A stretch of DNA of 64,000 nucleotides from Fragilaria radians (taxonomy: Eukaryota > Bacillariophyta > Fragilariophyceae > Fragilariales > Fragilariaceae), in assembly GCA_900642245.1 (NCBI GenBank), contig CAAAJI010000002.1:996957-1060956 (forward strand). The letters run 5' to 3'. Numbering within the stretch: position 1 is the first letter of the stretch; the number at the start of each line of letters is the position of its first letter. Below the pieces are notes generated by a model that saw nothing but the letters and a program-made list of their open reading frames with translations, made no database searches and was not told the origin of the DNA. Both the position numbers and the translations under genes were made by a program. Shown here piece by piece: positions 54,487-64,000 of this stretch.

Positions 54487-56159
54487 GAGCCATATCAATG
54501 GTAAAGAACTGATTTCTAATCAGCTATCACACATTTGTGAACCAGAGGAAATGCACTAAACCAAAACGATTGGCTAAGATTAAGATTGAGGAAGACGTTA
54601 GAAATTTTTAGCAAAACGTGATGTGATGTGTTTGGAAGTCAACAATTACGGAAAAATTGCATGAAATTTAAATGTAGACAAGGACGTAGTATCAATGAGA
54701 ATATTTGTACCAATGCATTAAAATTCCAGGAGCATATTGCTAATTTGAGAAAGCCCGTTTTTATCGCATTTAGAGATTAACGTGACAATTAGAAGCATTT
54801 TTCGTGACATTGGAGAATTAAAACGAACATGTGACATTCCTGAAATCTATTCAGAAAGAACATTACCAGTGACATTGAACTGAAGATTTTATTGTGGGGC
54901 TTTCCTGATTCAATTTGAAGAGCAAATCCATGTACTCTCACAATGGGAAGTCATATACATCTCACATATTGTATTTATTGGTAATCGAAGGGCCATTAAC
55001 TTGACAAAGTGCAAAAGTGGCTAAGTTCGAAGCATATTTAGGTCAATCTCATTGATTCTGATCTTTTTCCTTTTTCCTGCAGTTAGTATTCATTTCTGGA
55101 TAGAGAATGAGTAAAAGACATGCTTTATTGAGGCACTTGAAAGAAGTGATGCGGTAAAGGATTAATTTAAAACGTTCTATGGAACGTCAGTATAAATTGG
55201 CAAAAGGTACAGATAGTTACGTTTCAAATGATTAAACTTTTCTATCGCTATATCTCACTAAGAATGACTCTCTAAGGAAAACAAGCGTCGCATACATTCA
55301 CTTTTTTTGCCACAACTCTCGAGCGCTTTAACCAGCGTCATGTAAAATTTTCTATCTCGTGGTACGTTAAAAAATGTCGATTTCAAAGCCACGCATTCTA
55401 ATTTTATTTTGGCCATCAGTTTCCCATCAAGGATTGCAATCAGGACGAATTGGAAAAATGCATCCCTTAACCACACTGGAACAACGGTGTCATCAAATGT
55501 GTCAACCCTGGAGGAATATATATATATGTTGGCTTCTAATTGCGCTCAACTTCAGCTGCTTCGCTTGAAAACTTTTCACACGCACTCTTTTTGCAGCAAA
55601 CTAGTATCTCTGACCGCTTGATTTTTGTTTAAGTGCCTCTCAAATGCAACTTGTTTAACTCTATCTGATTGGCCTTTTGGCAGTCTCGTTAATGCATATT
55701 CCTCTTGAGGATTTCTCACCATAAAGACAAAGCTAACTCAATGCCACGATCACATCCTTTCCAGTAATTGGTTGCTTCTCCAGCTTTGAAGCTGCTTCAT
55801 TGCTCTCACATAGCTTGAGGTCTTCTTCCTTTGTATCCTTCTCAATAGTGCTTTCTTCAACTTTAACTCCCATGGATTTCACGTCATCAAGTTTGTGTTG
55901 GCCACAATGACATTTTCTTTTAAGATGTCCCAATTTGGTATATGAAATCTGGGATTTGATGTTGTGCAACAACAACAATAAATTGAGCAGGTGATGTGTT
56001 GAACATAGTATAAACGTTACCGGATTCATGTTGGGCATGCCAATGTGTAAAAGATCTTTGTGTCACACAGAGAGGAGTGTGAGGAGTGACTCTCTCAAGT
56101 AGTAGTTAGTAGCCAAAAAAGTGGCGATTTTGGAAGCATTTAAGGAATCAGCGTCATTC
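54487..56159. other. Intergenic; no gene recognised
   Basis: AT-rich. An open frame at 55,733-56,038 (minus) has a KLGHLKRKCHCGQH cysteine-histidine stretch that is reminiscent of a retroviral-type knuckle but lacks the full spacing. No other feature supported. (TA)n at about 55,518. Confidence 0.4.
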
Positions 56160-56335
56160 ACCATCTTTAGAAACACATACGGTATTCCTGTGAAGTTACT
56201 AATTGTGGTAAGAACAGATAACTTTGGTGCATTATTCATGGCAGAGAATGTGTACTATGCACACTGATGTAGCACTTTATCAGGAAGATGGATTTAGAAA
56301 GATTGTGTCTGTACGAACTGATGATTCCCAAAATT
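56160..56335 (+). mobile_element. Ty1/copia RNase H fragment
   Basis: Plus-strand frame reads YGIPVKLLIVVRTDNFGALF and MAENV, the copia RNase H segment (compare IVRCDNVGAIFMAENLSSGV at 40,390-41,178). After a frameshift DGFRKIVSVRTDD matches the next conserved block. Only about 170 bases survive. Confidence 0.72.
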
Positions 56336-58150
56336 TCTTCTTGTACAAAGGATATTGACATCTCTTTTTATCACGTGCTAAGGTAAAAAATTGAAATCCT
56401 TGTTGAATCGATTTGAACAAATTATTAGATATCCGATCACTGTTACTAAAATAAAAGTGCTACGTGAATCAAAGTGTTGTGCAGCAGGAAAATTGATGTT
56501 TGAAGGATTAACTTGGTGAGGGTGAATTTCGGTTGAAAAGGAGAGTGAGAGTAGTAGTAGTACTATGGGAATCATAATCTCCAGAGTGTTTGAAAGCTCA
56601 AAGCTTCCCTGATGGTAAATTCAAAGAATTCCAAGCACAATCAATCATTGGGTCTATCTACTAGGCCAAGTATTGAGGTTTATTTCCCATAAGGGAGAGA
56701 AATAGTGATTACATTTTTGTATATTGGTTGGGAGTATGTAGACTAGAATCCGTTTTGTTATGAAATTGATAGTTGCTGTTCTTCATCGCTCCAACCTTGT
56801 TGTCCTTGATGTTAATCTATGGTATTTCTGATTTGCTTTATGTCTTGTTCCTTTGAATTCCTGTATATGTTCTGAATTACAGCCTATTGGTTGCCTTTTG
56901 GCTATCGATCGGTGCCGTTGATGAAGATTCAAGTGATTGGAGCATTGCTATTCTTAAGCGCGGGGTACAGAGTTGAGAACTTCTCCTCTCTTGTAAACAA
57001 TTTGTATGCCTATTTCTTCTGGCTTGAAGAAGGGTTATGTGAAGATCATTTAAAGCATCAACAATCTTGATCTGAAGTTCTGGAGCTAAACGGGGCTTCT
57101 TGGGATGAGACTCCACTAATGGTGGGAGTGTCGGTAGATGAATCATGGTCAATGTCTAACTCGAAAACGTAGATCGCAAACTTATCCGCAGGTTTTAACA
57201 TAGAAAATTATATGAATCTGCACTTTTATATTTTTACTTAATCTGACCTTTAAACATTAGGTAAAGGCAGAAAGACAATAATAATTGTAAATTTATCTTA
57301 CTATTTATTTCATTGGCATCTAAATTGGATTTACTATACGTATGTAGCAAAGTCATACCAGCCTTTCTGAGTCCCAAAGAAAATGACCAAAACACGAAAA
57401 AAGCCAACGGCAAATGTCAGTTTGTTGATTAAAATATCCCAATCAAAGCAATGAGCTCAACAGGTATTTTAGAAGTTATTCTGTTTCGAAATCAGGCTTC
57501 AAGATACTAAAGCCTTTGCCGAATTCGTAAGAAAGAAATGAATCCTGAAGATACTCGCCCATTTTCAAATGAGAGAATCAACAAAACAGCCTTTTTATCC
57601 TTGGAGCCAGTGATCTTTTCTAACCCAATCTTTCTGCTAGTGCTGCTAAAAAATTCTTCCTCATGATTGATATCAAGGCTTACTACTCACACTTATCAAA
57701 ATGGGAAATGTTTCCGTTTGTTGTAATTCTGATCCCAGATAATGGACTGGAAAGGCATGCAAGCACAATAAATTGAACTTGTAGCTGTATACTTTTCAAA
57801 CTAACATAGGGTATGCCCATTTGTCTTGTTTCTAAGTGTCTTTGTCTTATCTCCAGGTTCCCTATTGGCATTACCTGTTGATCTCATTGTAGGATATTAG
57901 CCCATTATCATCCAGTCCTTCGGACATACACACTTTTGATACATGAAATAGTAGCCTATGATTACTCTTTTTTTATATATATCTTTTGTCTTGCACTCGT
58001 TTCTGGTGGTAATGTTTTTTCAACGTATTCTCGTGTATACTTTGTATACTCTGGTCCAATCATGAGTGGTGTCCTTACTGTATACTGTCACAGTTTTACT
58101 CTCGCTGATCATAAGTCATAGTTTTAGACGCAAGGATTCAGTAGCATAGC
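56336..58150. other. Intergenic; no gene recognised
   Basis: AT-rich 1.8 kb ending in the promoter region of the kinase gene. Open frames at 56,877-57,152 and 57,683-57,871 (minus) have no recognised motif. A (TA)n stretch is near 57,974. Confidence 0.4.
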
Positions 58151-59686
58151 ATGGATAAGCCCCCAAGGAGAACTCATGCTTCGAGACAATCGTCTCAAAG
58201 CTCACGTCGTGAACACCGGCCTAGCGCTACAGGGAAGAATCAGTCAAACTTTCATCCGTTTTACCTAAACAGTTGTGGAACACCACGTCGTCACTTACGA
58301 TCCTTGCTTCGTACAGAAGACGAAACAATACGAAGACGGTGGGAAAGATCGCATAATGTTCGTCATTTTGAATCTCAATCAGAGAAAACACGAGCTCAGT
58401 CGCGACAAAGATATTGGCGCACAACAGATCACGATCGTGTTGACGAATCTGACAGAAGATGTAGAAAGCGTTTGCGTTATGAAAATCAATCCAAAAGGTG
58501 CGAAAACGAGAGAAGTGATTCTTCGGTTAACTTTCACATAGATCATATAAATAAAGTGAACAGGTCGGGAATAGTCACTGACGACGATGTCGAATTGATA
58601 AAGTCTCCCATCATGGAAAAAACGAAGCGGAAGAGTTGCTATAGTCACGATGATAGCGTGGGACATTTTCGAGGACATTCGGGTGATTTGATTGCCAACC
58701 GCTACAAAATCATAAGAGACGTTGGCCTTGGAACTTTTGGAAGGGTGGTGGAATGTATAGACGTAAGTCAAGGAAAGTTTAGTGATAAGAGAAGGCGACG
58801 TGAGCCGAATTGTGTCGCAATAAAAATTGTTCGTAATGTAAAGCGATATCATGACTCTGCCGTAATAGAAGGATGCATTCTTGAAGCCATCAATCGAAGG
58901 GGAGGCAGAGGTATCTCACATTGTGTCGTCCTTCATGACTGCTTCACATGGAAATCACATTACTGTTTAGTTTTTGAAAATTTAGGACTTTCGCTGTATG
59001 ATTATCTTAAGAAGCACAGCTATTGTGGTTTTCCTATGGTATGCATCAAAGACTTTGCAAGGCAGTTACTTGAGACCCTTGAATTTCTTCATAGTTTCGG
59101 CCTGATTCACACGGACCTAAAACCTGAAAATATTCTTCTCACGAATTGTCGTGAAGTTCCTTACACATACAAAGGAAAGACATATATGATTCCGGAATCA
59201 ACCAAAGTGAAAGTCATCGATTTTGGAGGGGCAACATATGACTCTGAGAGGAAATCTTGCGTTGTTAATACACGTCAGTATAGGGCTCCAGAAGTAATTT
59301 TGGGATTGGGGTGGAGTATGCCTTCAGACCTTTGGTCAGCAGCATGTATACTTGTTGAACTTTATGTCGGTGAACTTCTGTTTGCTACACATGACAATCT
59401 CGAGCATTTGGCTTTGATTCAAAAGATTGTGGCACCATTTCCACCAAATGTTTTAAGTCGTGCGAAAAATGTATCCCTTGTCAAAATCGGGTTTGACAGC
59501 AAAGGGTTTCATCGTATGGATAGAGTTTTGTCTCCTGATAGTGTATCTTATGTCAGTAGTGTGAAGCCGTTGGAATCGATCATTAGACCCGAAGATGGTA
59601 GATTCTTGGCCCTGATAAGACGACTACTTATTATTAACCCTGATGATAGAGCTAGTGCCCAAGCATGCTCTCGTCACAAGTTCTAA
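58151..59686 (+). CDS. CLK/LAMMER-type dual-specificity protein kinase
   Basis: Single-exon, 511 aa. CLK kinases phosphorylate SR splicing factors in the nucleus. The N-terminal 180 residues are rich in Arg, Ser and charged residues (HASRQSSQSSRREHRPS, RRCRKRLRYE), an RS-like extension. Kinase motifs: glycine loop VGLGTFGRVV, ATP lysine VAIKIVRNV, catalytic loop LIHTDLKPENILLTNC (HTDLKPEN is the CLK form), metal-binding VIDFGGATYD, activation NTRQYRAPEVILGLGWS, and DLWSAACILVELYVGELLF. The LAMMER signature EHLAMMERI appears as EHLALIQKI, so it is altered but in the right place. All catalytic residues are intact. The final RASAQACSRHKF is the expected subdomain XI. The start is the first ATG, after an in-frame stop upstream. 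Confidence 0.93.
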   Translation: MDKPPRRTHASRQSSQSSRREHRPSATGKNQSNFHPFYLNSCGTPRRHLRSLLRTEDETIRRRWERSHNVRHFESQSEKTRAQSRQRYWRTTDHDRVDESDRRCRKRLRYENQSKRCENERSDSSVNFHIDHINKVNRSGIVTDDDVELIKSPIMEKTKRKSCYSHDDSVGHFRGHSGDLIANRYKIIRDVGLGTFGRVVECIDVSQGKFSDKRRRREPNCVAIKIVRNVKRYHDSAVIEGCILEAINRRGGRGISHCVVLHDCFTWKSHYCLVFENLGLSLYDYLKKHSYCGFPMVCIKDFARQLLETLEFLHSFGLIHTDLKPENILLTNCREVPYTYKGKTYMIPESTKVKVIDFGGATYDSERKSCVVNTRQYRAPEVILGLGWSMPSDLWSAACILVELYVGELLFATHDNLEHLALIQKIVAPFPPNVLSRAKNVSLVKIGFDSKGFHRMDRVLSPDSVSYVSSVKPLESIIRPEDGRFLALIRRLLIINPDDRASAQACSRHKF

Positions 59687-59891
59687 TTACTCTTAGTATT
59701 TCAATTGTCTCTCAAAATAGCCTGAGGCTCAGCTCAAAGTTTATGCGTTTGCCTAAGGAGCAAGTCTGTTATTCAAATACTTTTAAAATATGAATTGTCT
59801 TTAAGTTGAGAAAACTACTACAAAATGTCAATTCTGAATAATTTGAAGATTGAGTTATTCGACCATGAGGGAAATCGAATATTCCATAAAG

Positions 59892-61602
59892 CTAACTACT
59901 GTCTGAGTCATCACTTTTTGTTCTTTTCGCATTCCCTCCTTCATCATCATCATCGTCATCGTCTTCTAGTCTTCTCTTTTCACCTTCTTTAGATTTATTC
60001 GATTTTCGAATTATTTCTGCCTCTTTTTGATGACGGGCGATATCTGCCTTCAACTCTTGGAGTTTTTGTTGTAGAGCTGCTTCAACTTCCAAGTCCGAAA
60101 CTTTATTTTCCTTAATATTGGTACTTGGGGCACTACTGTTGGCGAGCAGCTGTTGTTGCTGTCGAAGGAGAGCTTGCATGTCACCCGAAGCAGTGGCAGC
60201 ATTTAGACCACCACCGAGACCAAGGGACCCCATTCTTCCTGGAACAGATAGACCTTGGTGCTGGAGCAATAAGGCCATTTGATCGTTACTATTGGCATCT
60301 GCCTGCTGTTGCAATTGCTGTTGTTGCTGTTGCAGTTGTTGTTGCTGATATAAATTCATCATCAACGTCGTCTCTTGAATCTCATTCAAGAGGTTCATAT
60401 GATGGAGTTTAAGCATTTCGTAGTGTTGATTAGGATTGACGGATAGACCTATCTGCCCTCCTCCGATACCACTCAATCCTGTAGCCCTGCGTTGATGTTC
60501 ATCATTCCTCGCTTTTTGGGCGGCCATGTTTGTGTAATGATCTGCTCTTGCAGCTTCATATGCAGCAGCAGACCCCCCACCCACTAGGGGTCGATGTGGT
60601 GGAATAGAAGGATCTCCAGCATCAAGCACGGAGCTAAGGTTCAATGAACTGTTTCTGCGTTTTATTTCATCGGGAAGTAAAGAAAGACCCAACGATGACG
60701 ACCTTCGCTGCATCAAATCCATCGCATCACCACTAAACATTCCCAGGCTGTTTCTATGCATCGAGCTACCGGCCATATCTGCTGCCGACAACAGCCCCGA
60801 AATAGAATCCCTTCGACTACCCAACAGAGAATCTCGTCTTCCCGACAACAAAGAATCGCGCCTCAATAAAGTGGGATCAGTGATCGAGGGGATATTAACT
60901 TTCTTGTGGGGCTCATCATCCTCGTCTTCATCGTCAACGCCTTTCCTGCCTAGTCTCCCGCTGACAACTCGAACTTCAAGACGTTCTAATTCCATCATTA
61001 CCCACTCTCTCGTTGGCTTAGGCCGCATGGTCGATCTCCAGGCTCGAGTAAGGGCCTTGGCTCTGGCACATTTTTCATCAGCTTCGGCAGAGGGAAATGT
61101 CCCTAATGCGATAGTTTTCCCAGCCCACTAACAAGAGGAATTTTAAATTGAAGTTTGTTATCAACCGATAAGAGAAGAAAAAAATGAAGAAAAAAATGTG
61201 AGAAATAGTGCGTTGTTAAGAACAGGATAATGTAATTGGTGTAGACATTAAAAAAACACATGTGAAGTGGTGGAGTTCGACATTTGGCACAAATACGATA
61301 CCAGAGTAACGTTGAAAGTGTCCTAGAGAGTACTAGTACCTCCAAGAATTCCTTCATCTGACACGCCCGTTTTTTTTCAGGTATTGAAAACGTGTAAAAA
61401 TAATTGTAGAAGCGTACGCAATAATTTGACTACAAGGGGAGAGAGTGGTCATGACCGAAAGCAAGTTCATGACCAGGGTCTTCATCGTCACAGTCATAAG
61501 TCAGGTCACTCAAGTTTAGAATTCATCACTCACTTTCACATGTACGGCCTTTTTCCCCGCACCTGGACCGAATTGGGGAGACTGAGCGCTCATTCCTTCC
61601 AT
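59892..61602 (-). CDS. Glutamine-rich, RRDS-repeat nuclear-type protein
   Basis: Three proposed exons: 61,534-61,602; 61,340-61,357 (an 18-nt microexon); 59,892-61,127; all in phase (440 aa). The third exon, starting WAGKTIALGTFPSAEADEKC, is well supported; exons 1 and 2 are tentative. This N-terminal block (ALGTF...EKCARAKALTRAWR) resembles a short beta-strand/helix DNA-binding module (AP2-like, LGTFxxxEEA) seen in many algal proteins; that is an inference. The middle has an R-R-D-S repeat (RRDSLLSGRRDSLLGSRRDS), then a Q-tract of about 20 residues, then a leucine/lysine coiled-coil-like region (EVEAALQQKLQELKADIARH) and an acidic D-run followed by GNAKRTKSDDSDSS, possibly an NLS. It may be a transcription regulator. 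No homologue was recognised. Confidence 0.7.
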
Positions 61603-63686
61603 TGCAATGATTTGATAATGAGGTCGATGACAATTGATAAGATGTAGATCAATGTGGAATGAAACTGGAAACGGCCGTTCGAGAACGAGATATCTTTGTC
61701 TTGCTTAATGCGCAAGTCAATCAATCAGCTGTAATGAGTTTCGCCTGTGTCAAAGAAGGGAAATGGAGGAAACGGCAGAGATTGAGATCTGTTTGTGATT
61801 GTTGCAGTGTTTTTTATTGCTCCTATTTCTATCAAGCCAATCCTTCCGCCATTTTTTAAAAAATTACTAGTTCGTACCAGAAACTCAGTACATTGGTAAG
61901 TCGTAGAACCTCCTTGTGCAGTAGTACTGCAAGCGACATTTCTTTGGGGGTGAGAAGGAAAAATTATTTCTAATAGTTCTCCAGTAAAGGTTATGTAATC
62001 AAGTTGTCCCCTTATTTTTTCTTTAATAGTCAAGAAATACTACATGTCCTTCAATACTAGGAGACATAACGACACATATCCTTGGACATTATTATGGAAG
62101 GACATGTATAGTTCTTCTGTAGGGATAGGATTTCTTTATCTCCTACTCATGAAAAGACTCGTTATCGAACAAATATGTAAAAAGTGATGATTATATTTTT
62201 GAAGGCATTAACGGATTCTAAACAAGTTTAATCTAATTTAGTTAAATGAATAAAATCAAACTATATTGTTCGTACTACACTAAATTCTTGCAAAGCAAGA
62301 ACAGATTACAAAAGAAGTAAACAATCAATTTCATCATATATTCTCAACAAAAGTACTTTGACTATATGCTATTTGTAAAGAAAAAATGGAAGTGAAAATG
62401 TTTCCAAAATGCATTATTAATCCAAATATGTTGGAATTATTGCTTCAACTTATTTTTTGATGCTCCTGAATTATCGTCAGATCAATTACGTTATTTTAGT
62501 ATTGTGCCTCCGTCTGGACTCATGAATTATACCAAAAGCAGGGCAGCTGAAATTTAAATCATTCTGCATTGAGGTCATCATCAATATCTTTCTCATGATA
62601 AATTAGTTACACCACTTCCTTGCATCTGGAAACCTCATGAACCATTGGTTGCAATGATTATCTTTCATCTGACAACGGGATAACTTATTGATTTGATTGC
62701 AGGAGTCATTTTGTCCCTAGGAAACTGTACTCTTACGAGACATTGTTTTGTATCGAGCCAAAGACTGGGTAGAGTAAATGAAAAGGTGTTTTTGGTCTTG
62801 CACCATTTCTGAAGTTTGCGATGATTATGCATGCTCAGCAGAGATCAATTTGAGGGTTGTCTTTTCATCTTGTAATATTTCTTCCATTCATCAATTGTCA
62901 TTTCTGTGGAGAAACTCTTTTCGAATTTTCCTATTCTATTTTATTTCTGTGTGCTTTGGGAGTGATATCTTTTAACTTCAACACGTGAAAACTTAATCTT
63001 TTGCCTGTGCAAAGTAGCTTGTACTTCGGTTAGCAATGTTGTAGACCTCTAATTACTGGATCCTTGGTAACTTCCTTAAACTACTGTTTCCTGCCAGGTC
63101 TCCTAATGCTGATTAATTCTCTTTAATTTGTTTAAGCCAAACTTTTCCTTCGCAGGTTTTTCTTCCATGATATAGAGCTCTCTTTGTATTAAAAAGTTAA
63201 AAGTAATATTACCGCAACAATATTTTTCAGAAAGAAGATGAGAGCCAAAAAAATCGATCATCTAAGTAGATTACTTCGTTGTAAGAATGTATGATTTTTT
63301 TATTACATCATGACAATTGCAAAAGAAAGTCGCTCAGAGCTTCCAACGTAAAAAGTGGTGCAATGCATTAGTACTACCTTCAAAAATCCTGACACTTGTA
63401 ACTCAGTAAATGCATAAGTGAAACCTTCCATACATTCAGGTGTGCTGTGACAAATCCTAAATCTGCTTTAGGTCTTCAATTTTGTTCCCTATACCAGTGT
63501 TTGAACGTAAAAAGCAAATTGTTTGATAGCCTTATAAGGCCATATCGTAATTGTATACCGCTTTTCAAATGAAAACTTTGGTCAAGATTATGCAATTAGA
63601 AGATGGTATCTTTTCATCCGAATAAAATTATTTCGTTACAACAATATTCCTAGGTCATTTAAGTTGACTTTCAGAAGCATGCCATC
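61603..63686. other. Intergenic 2.1 kb; no gene recognised
   Basis: Upstream flank of the Q-rich gene and 3' flank of the oxidase gene. Low GC, no convincing coding frames; a 12-bp inverted repeat lies at 62,041-62,108. Confidence 0.45.
62041..62108. repeat. 12-bp perfect inverted repeat (68-bp hairpin)
   Basis: TACATGTCCTTC at 62,041-62,052 and its complement at 62,097-62,108, with the inner bases also partly complementary. It could be a transcript hairpin or MITE remnant. Confidence 0.65.
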
Positions 63687-64000
63687 TCAAAATTCTAAGA
63701 CTTTCCCTGGATTCATGATATTTCTGGGATCAAGAGACTTCTTTATAGTTTTCATCATATTCATACATCCATTTCCATATTGCTGTGGAAGATACTTTAT
63801 CTTTCCGTAACCAACTCCGTGCTCACCCGTACATGTTCCACCAAACTCCAGAGTTCGGAGAATCAAATTATTATTGATTGTATGAAGACGAGAAATGTAT
63901 TCTTCTGGATCATCATCGCGGAGCGGAAGTATGCAATGAAAGTTTCCGTCACCAGCGTGTCCGAAGCAAGGGCCAATTACATCATATTTCTTTACGTCTT
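63687..64000 (-). CDS. D-lactate dehydrogenase / glycolate oxidase-type flavoprotein, C-terminal part (cut by window end)
   Basis: About 104 codons of a FAD-linked oxidase C-terminal domain. The visible motifs are diagnostic: GPCFGHAGDGNFHCILPLRD (metal/substrate histidines), GGTCTGEHGVGYGKIKYL (GEHGVG), and SLDPRNIMNPGK near the end, then a TGA stop at 63,687. Enzymes with this domain oxidise D-lactate or glycolate, usually in mitochondria, and pass electrons to cytochrome c or quinone. The rest (FAD-binding domain) lies beyond the right edge. D-lactate dehydrogenase (cytochrome) is the more likely of the two, but glycolate dehydrogenase cannot be excluded without the N-terminus. Confidence 0.92.
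   Translation of the reverse strand, partial: DVKKYDVIGPCFGHAGDGNFHCILPLRDDDPEEYISRLHTINNNLILRTLEFGGTCTGEHGVGYGKIKYLPQQYGNGCMNMMKTIKKSLDPRNIMNPGKVLEF

Noticed and set aside
55733..56038. Minus-strand frame with CHCGQH as a retroviral zinc knuckle
   Set aside because: The spacing C-x-C-x2-H does not match CCHC, and no neighbouring gag or pol motif supports it.
1..64000. CRISPR array, operon structure, phage genome or toxin-antitoxin system
   Set aside because: No spaced short repeats of CRISPR type, no clustered prokaryotic genes or ribosome-binding sites. Introns and retroelements show a eukaryotic nuclear genome.

Overview
The window looks like nuclear DNA of a photosynthetic stramenopile, most likely a diatom. 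The grounds are AT-rich sequence, short GT-AG introns of roughly 50-70 bases with only a few longer, an ascorbate peroxidase with a signal peptide followed by a phenylalanine-led transit-like stretch, diatom-style Ty1/copia and Ty3/gypsy elements, and a prolyl 4-hydroxylase carrying several ShK domains. The species cannot be named from this sequence. Reading frames and splice sites were judged by eye from codon phase, splice consensus and family motifs.

Bases 1-26,170 are mostly a transposon graveyard. A copia pol relic is split by a 2.9-kb LTR element with a perfect 5-bp target duplication. A BMT5-like RNA methyltransferase gene follows on the minus strand. Then come non-LTR and copia relics and two copies of a six-exon phosphatidylinositol phosphate kinase gene (10,659-13,314 and 23,504-26,159, both minus, offset 12,845 bp). 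The copies look identical through exons and introns, but their upstream flanks differ completely from 10 bases before the ATG. Between them lie a copia RT relic, a gypsy element with gag, protease, RT and RNase H, a second gypsy family, and a copia gag-protease relic.

Bases 26,170-38,520 hold an ShK-prolyl 4-hydroxylase (plus), an F-box protein (minus), a 4.6-kb gene-free stretch with decayed repeats, and an importin-alpha-like armadillo protein with an unusual cysteine-rich and lysine-rich tail (plus). Bases 39,240-42,060 are a collapsed gypsy element whose integrase is split by a copia remnant.

Bases 42,440-48,901 are a compact gene cluster: plastid-type ascorbate peroxidase (plus), nucleoporin Nup93 (minus, convergent, 63 bases apart) and a three-KH-plus-WW RNA-binding protein (plus). 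Bases 48,902-58,150 have no host gene. They contain a solo LTR, a mitochondrial insertion (nad4 and nad1 fragments in opposite orientation) abutting a phage-type RNA polymerase fragment, a pair of 97-bp direct repeats, a piggyBac-type MITE and another copia relic.

Bases 58,151-64,000 carry a CLK/LAMMER kinase (plus), a glutamine- and RRDS-rich nuclear-type protein (minus) and the C-terminal end of a D-lactate dehydrogenase/glycolate oxidase-type flavoprotein (minus, cut by the window edge). The host genes suggest ordinary cell functions (lipid signalling, redox defence, nuclear pore and import, RNA processing) and no operon-like co-function. The most notable features are the promoter-swapped kinase duplication, the nested retroelements, the mitochondrial/RNA polymerase mosaic and the modified importin-alpha.
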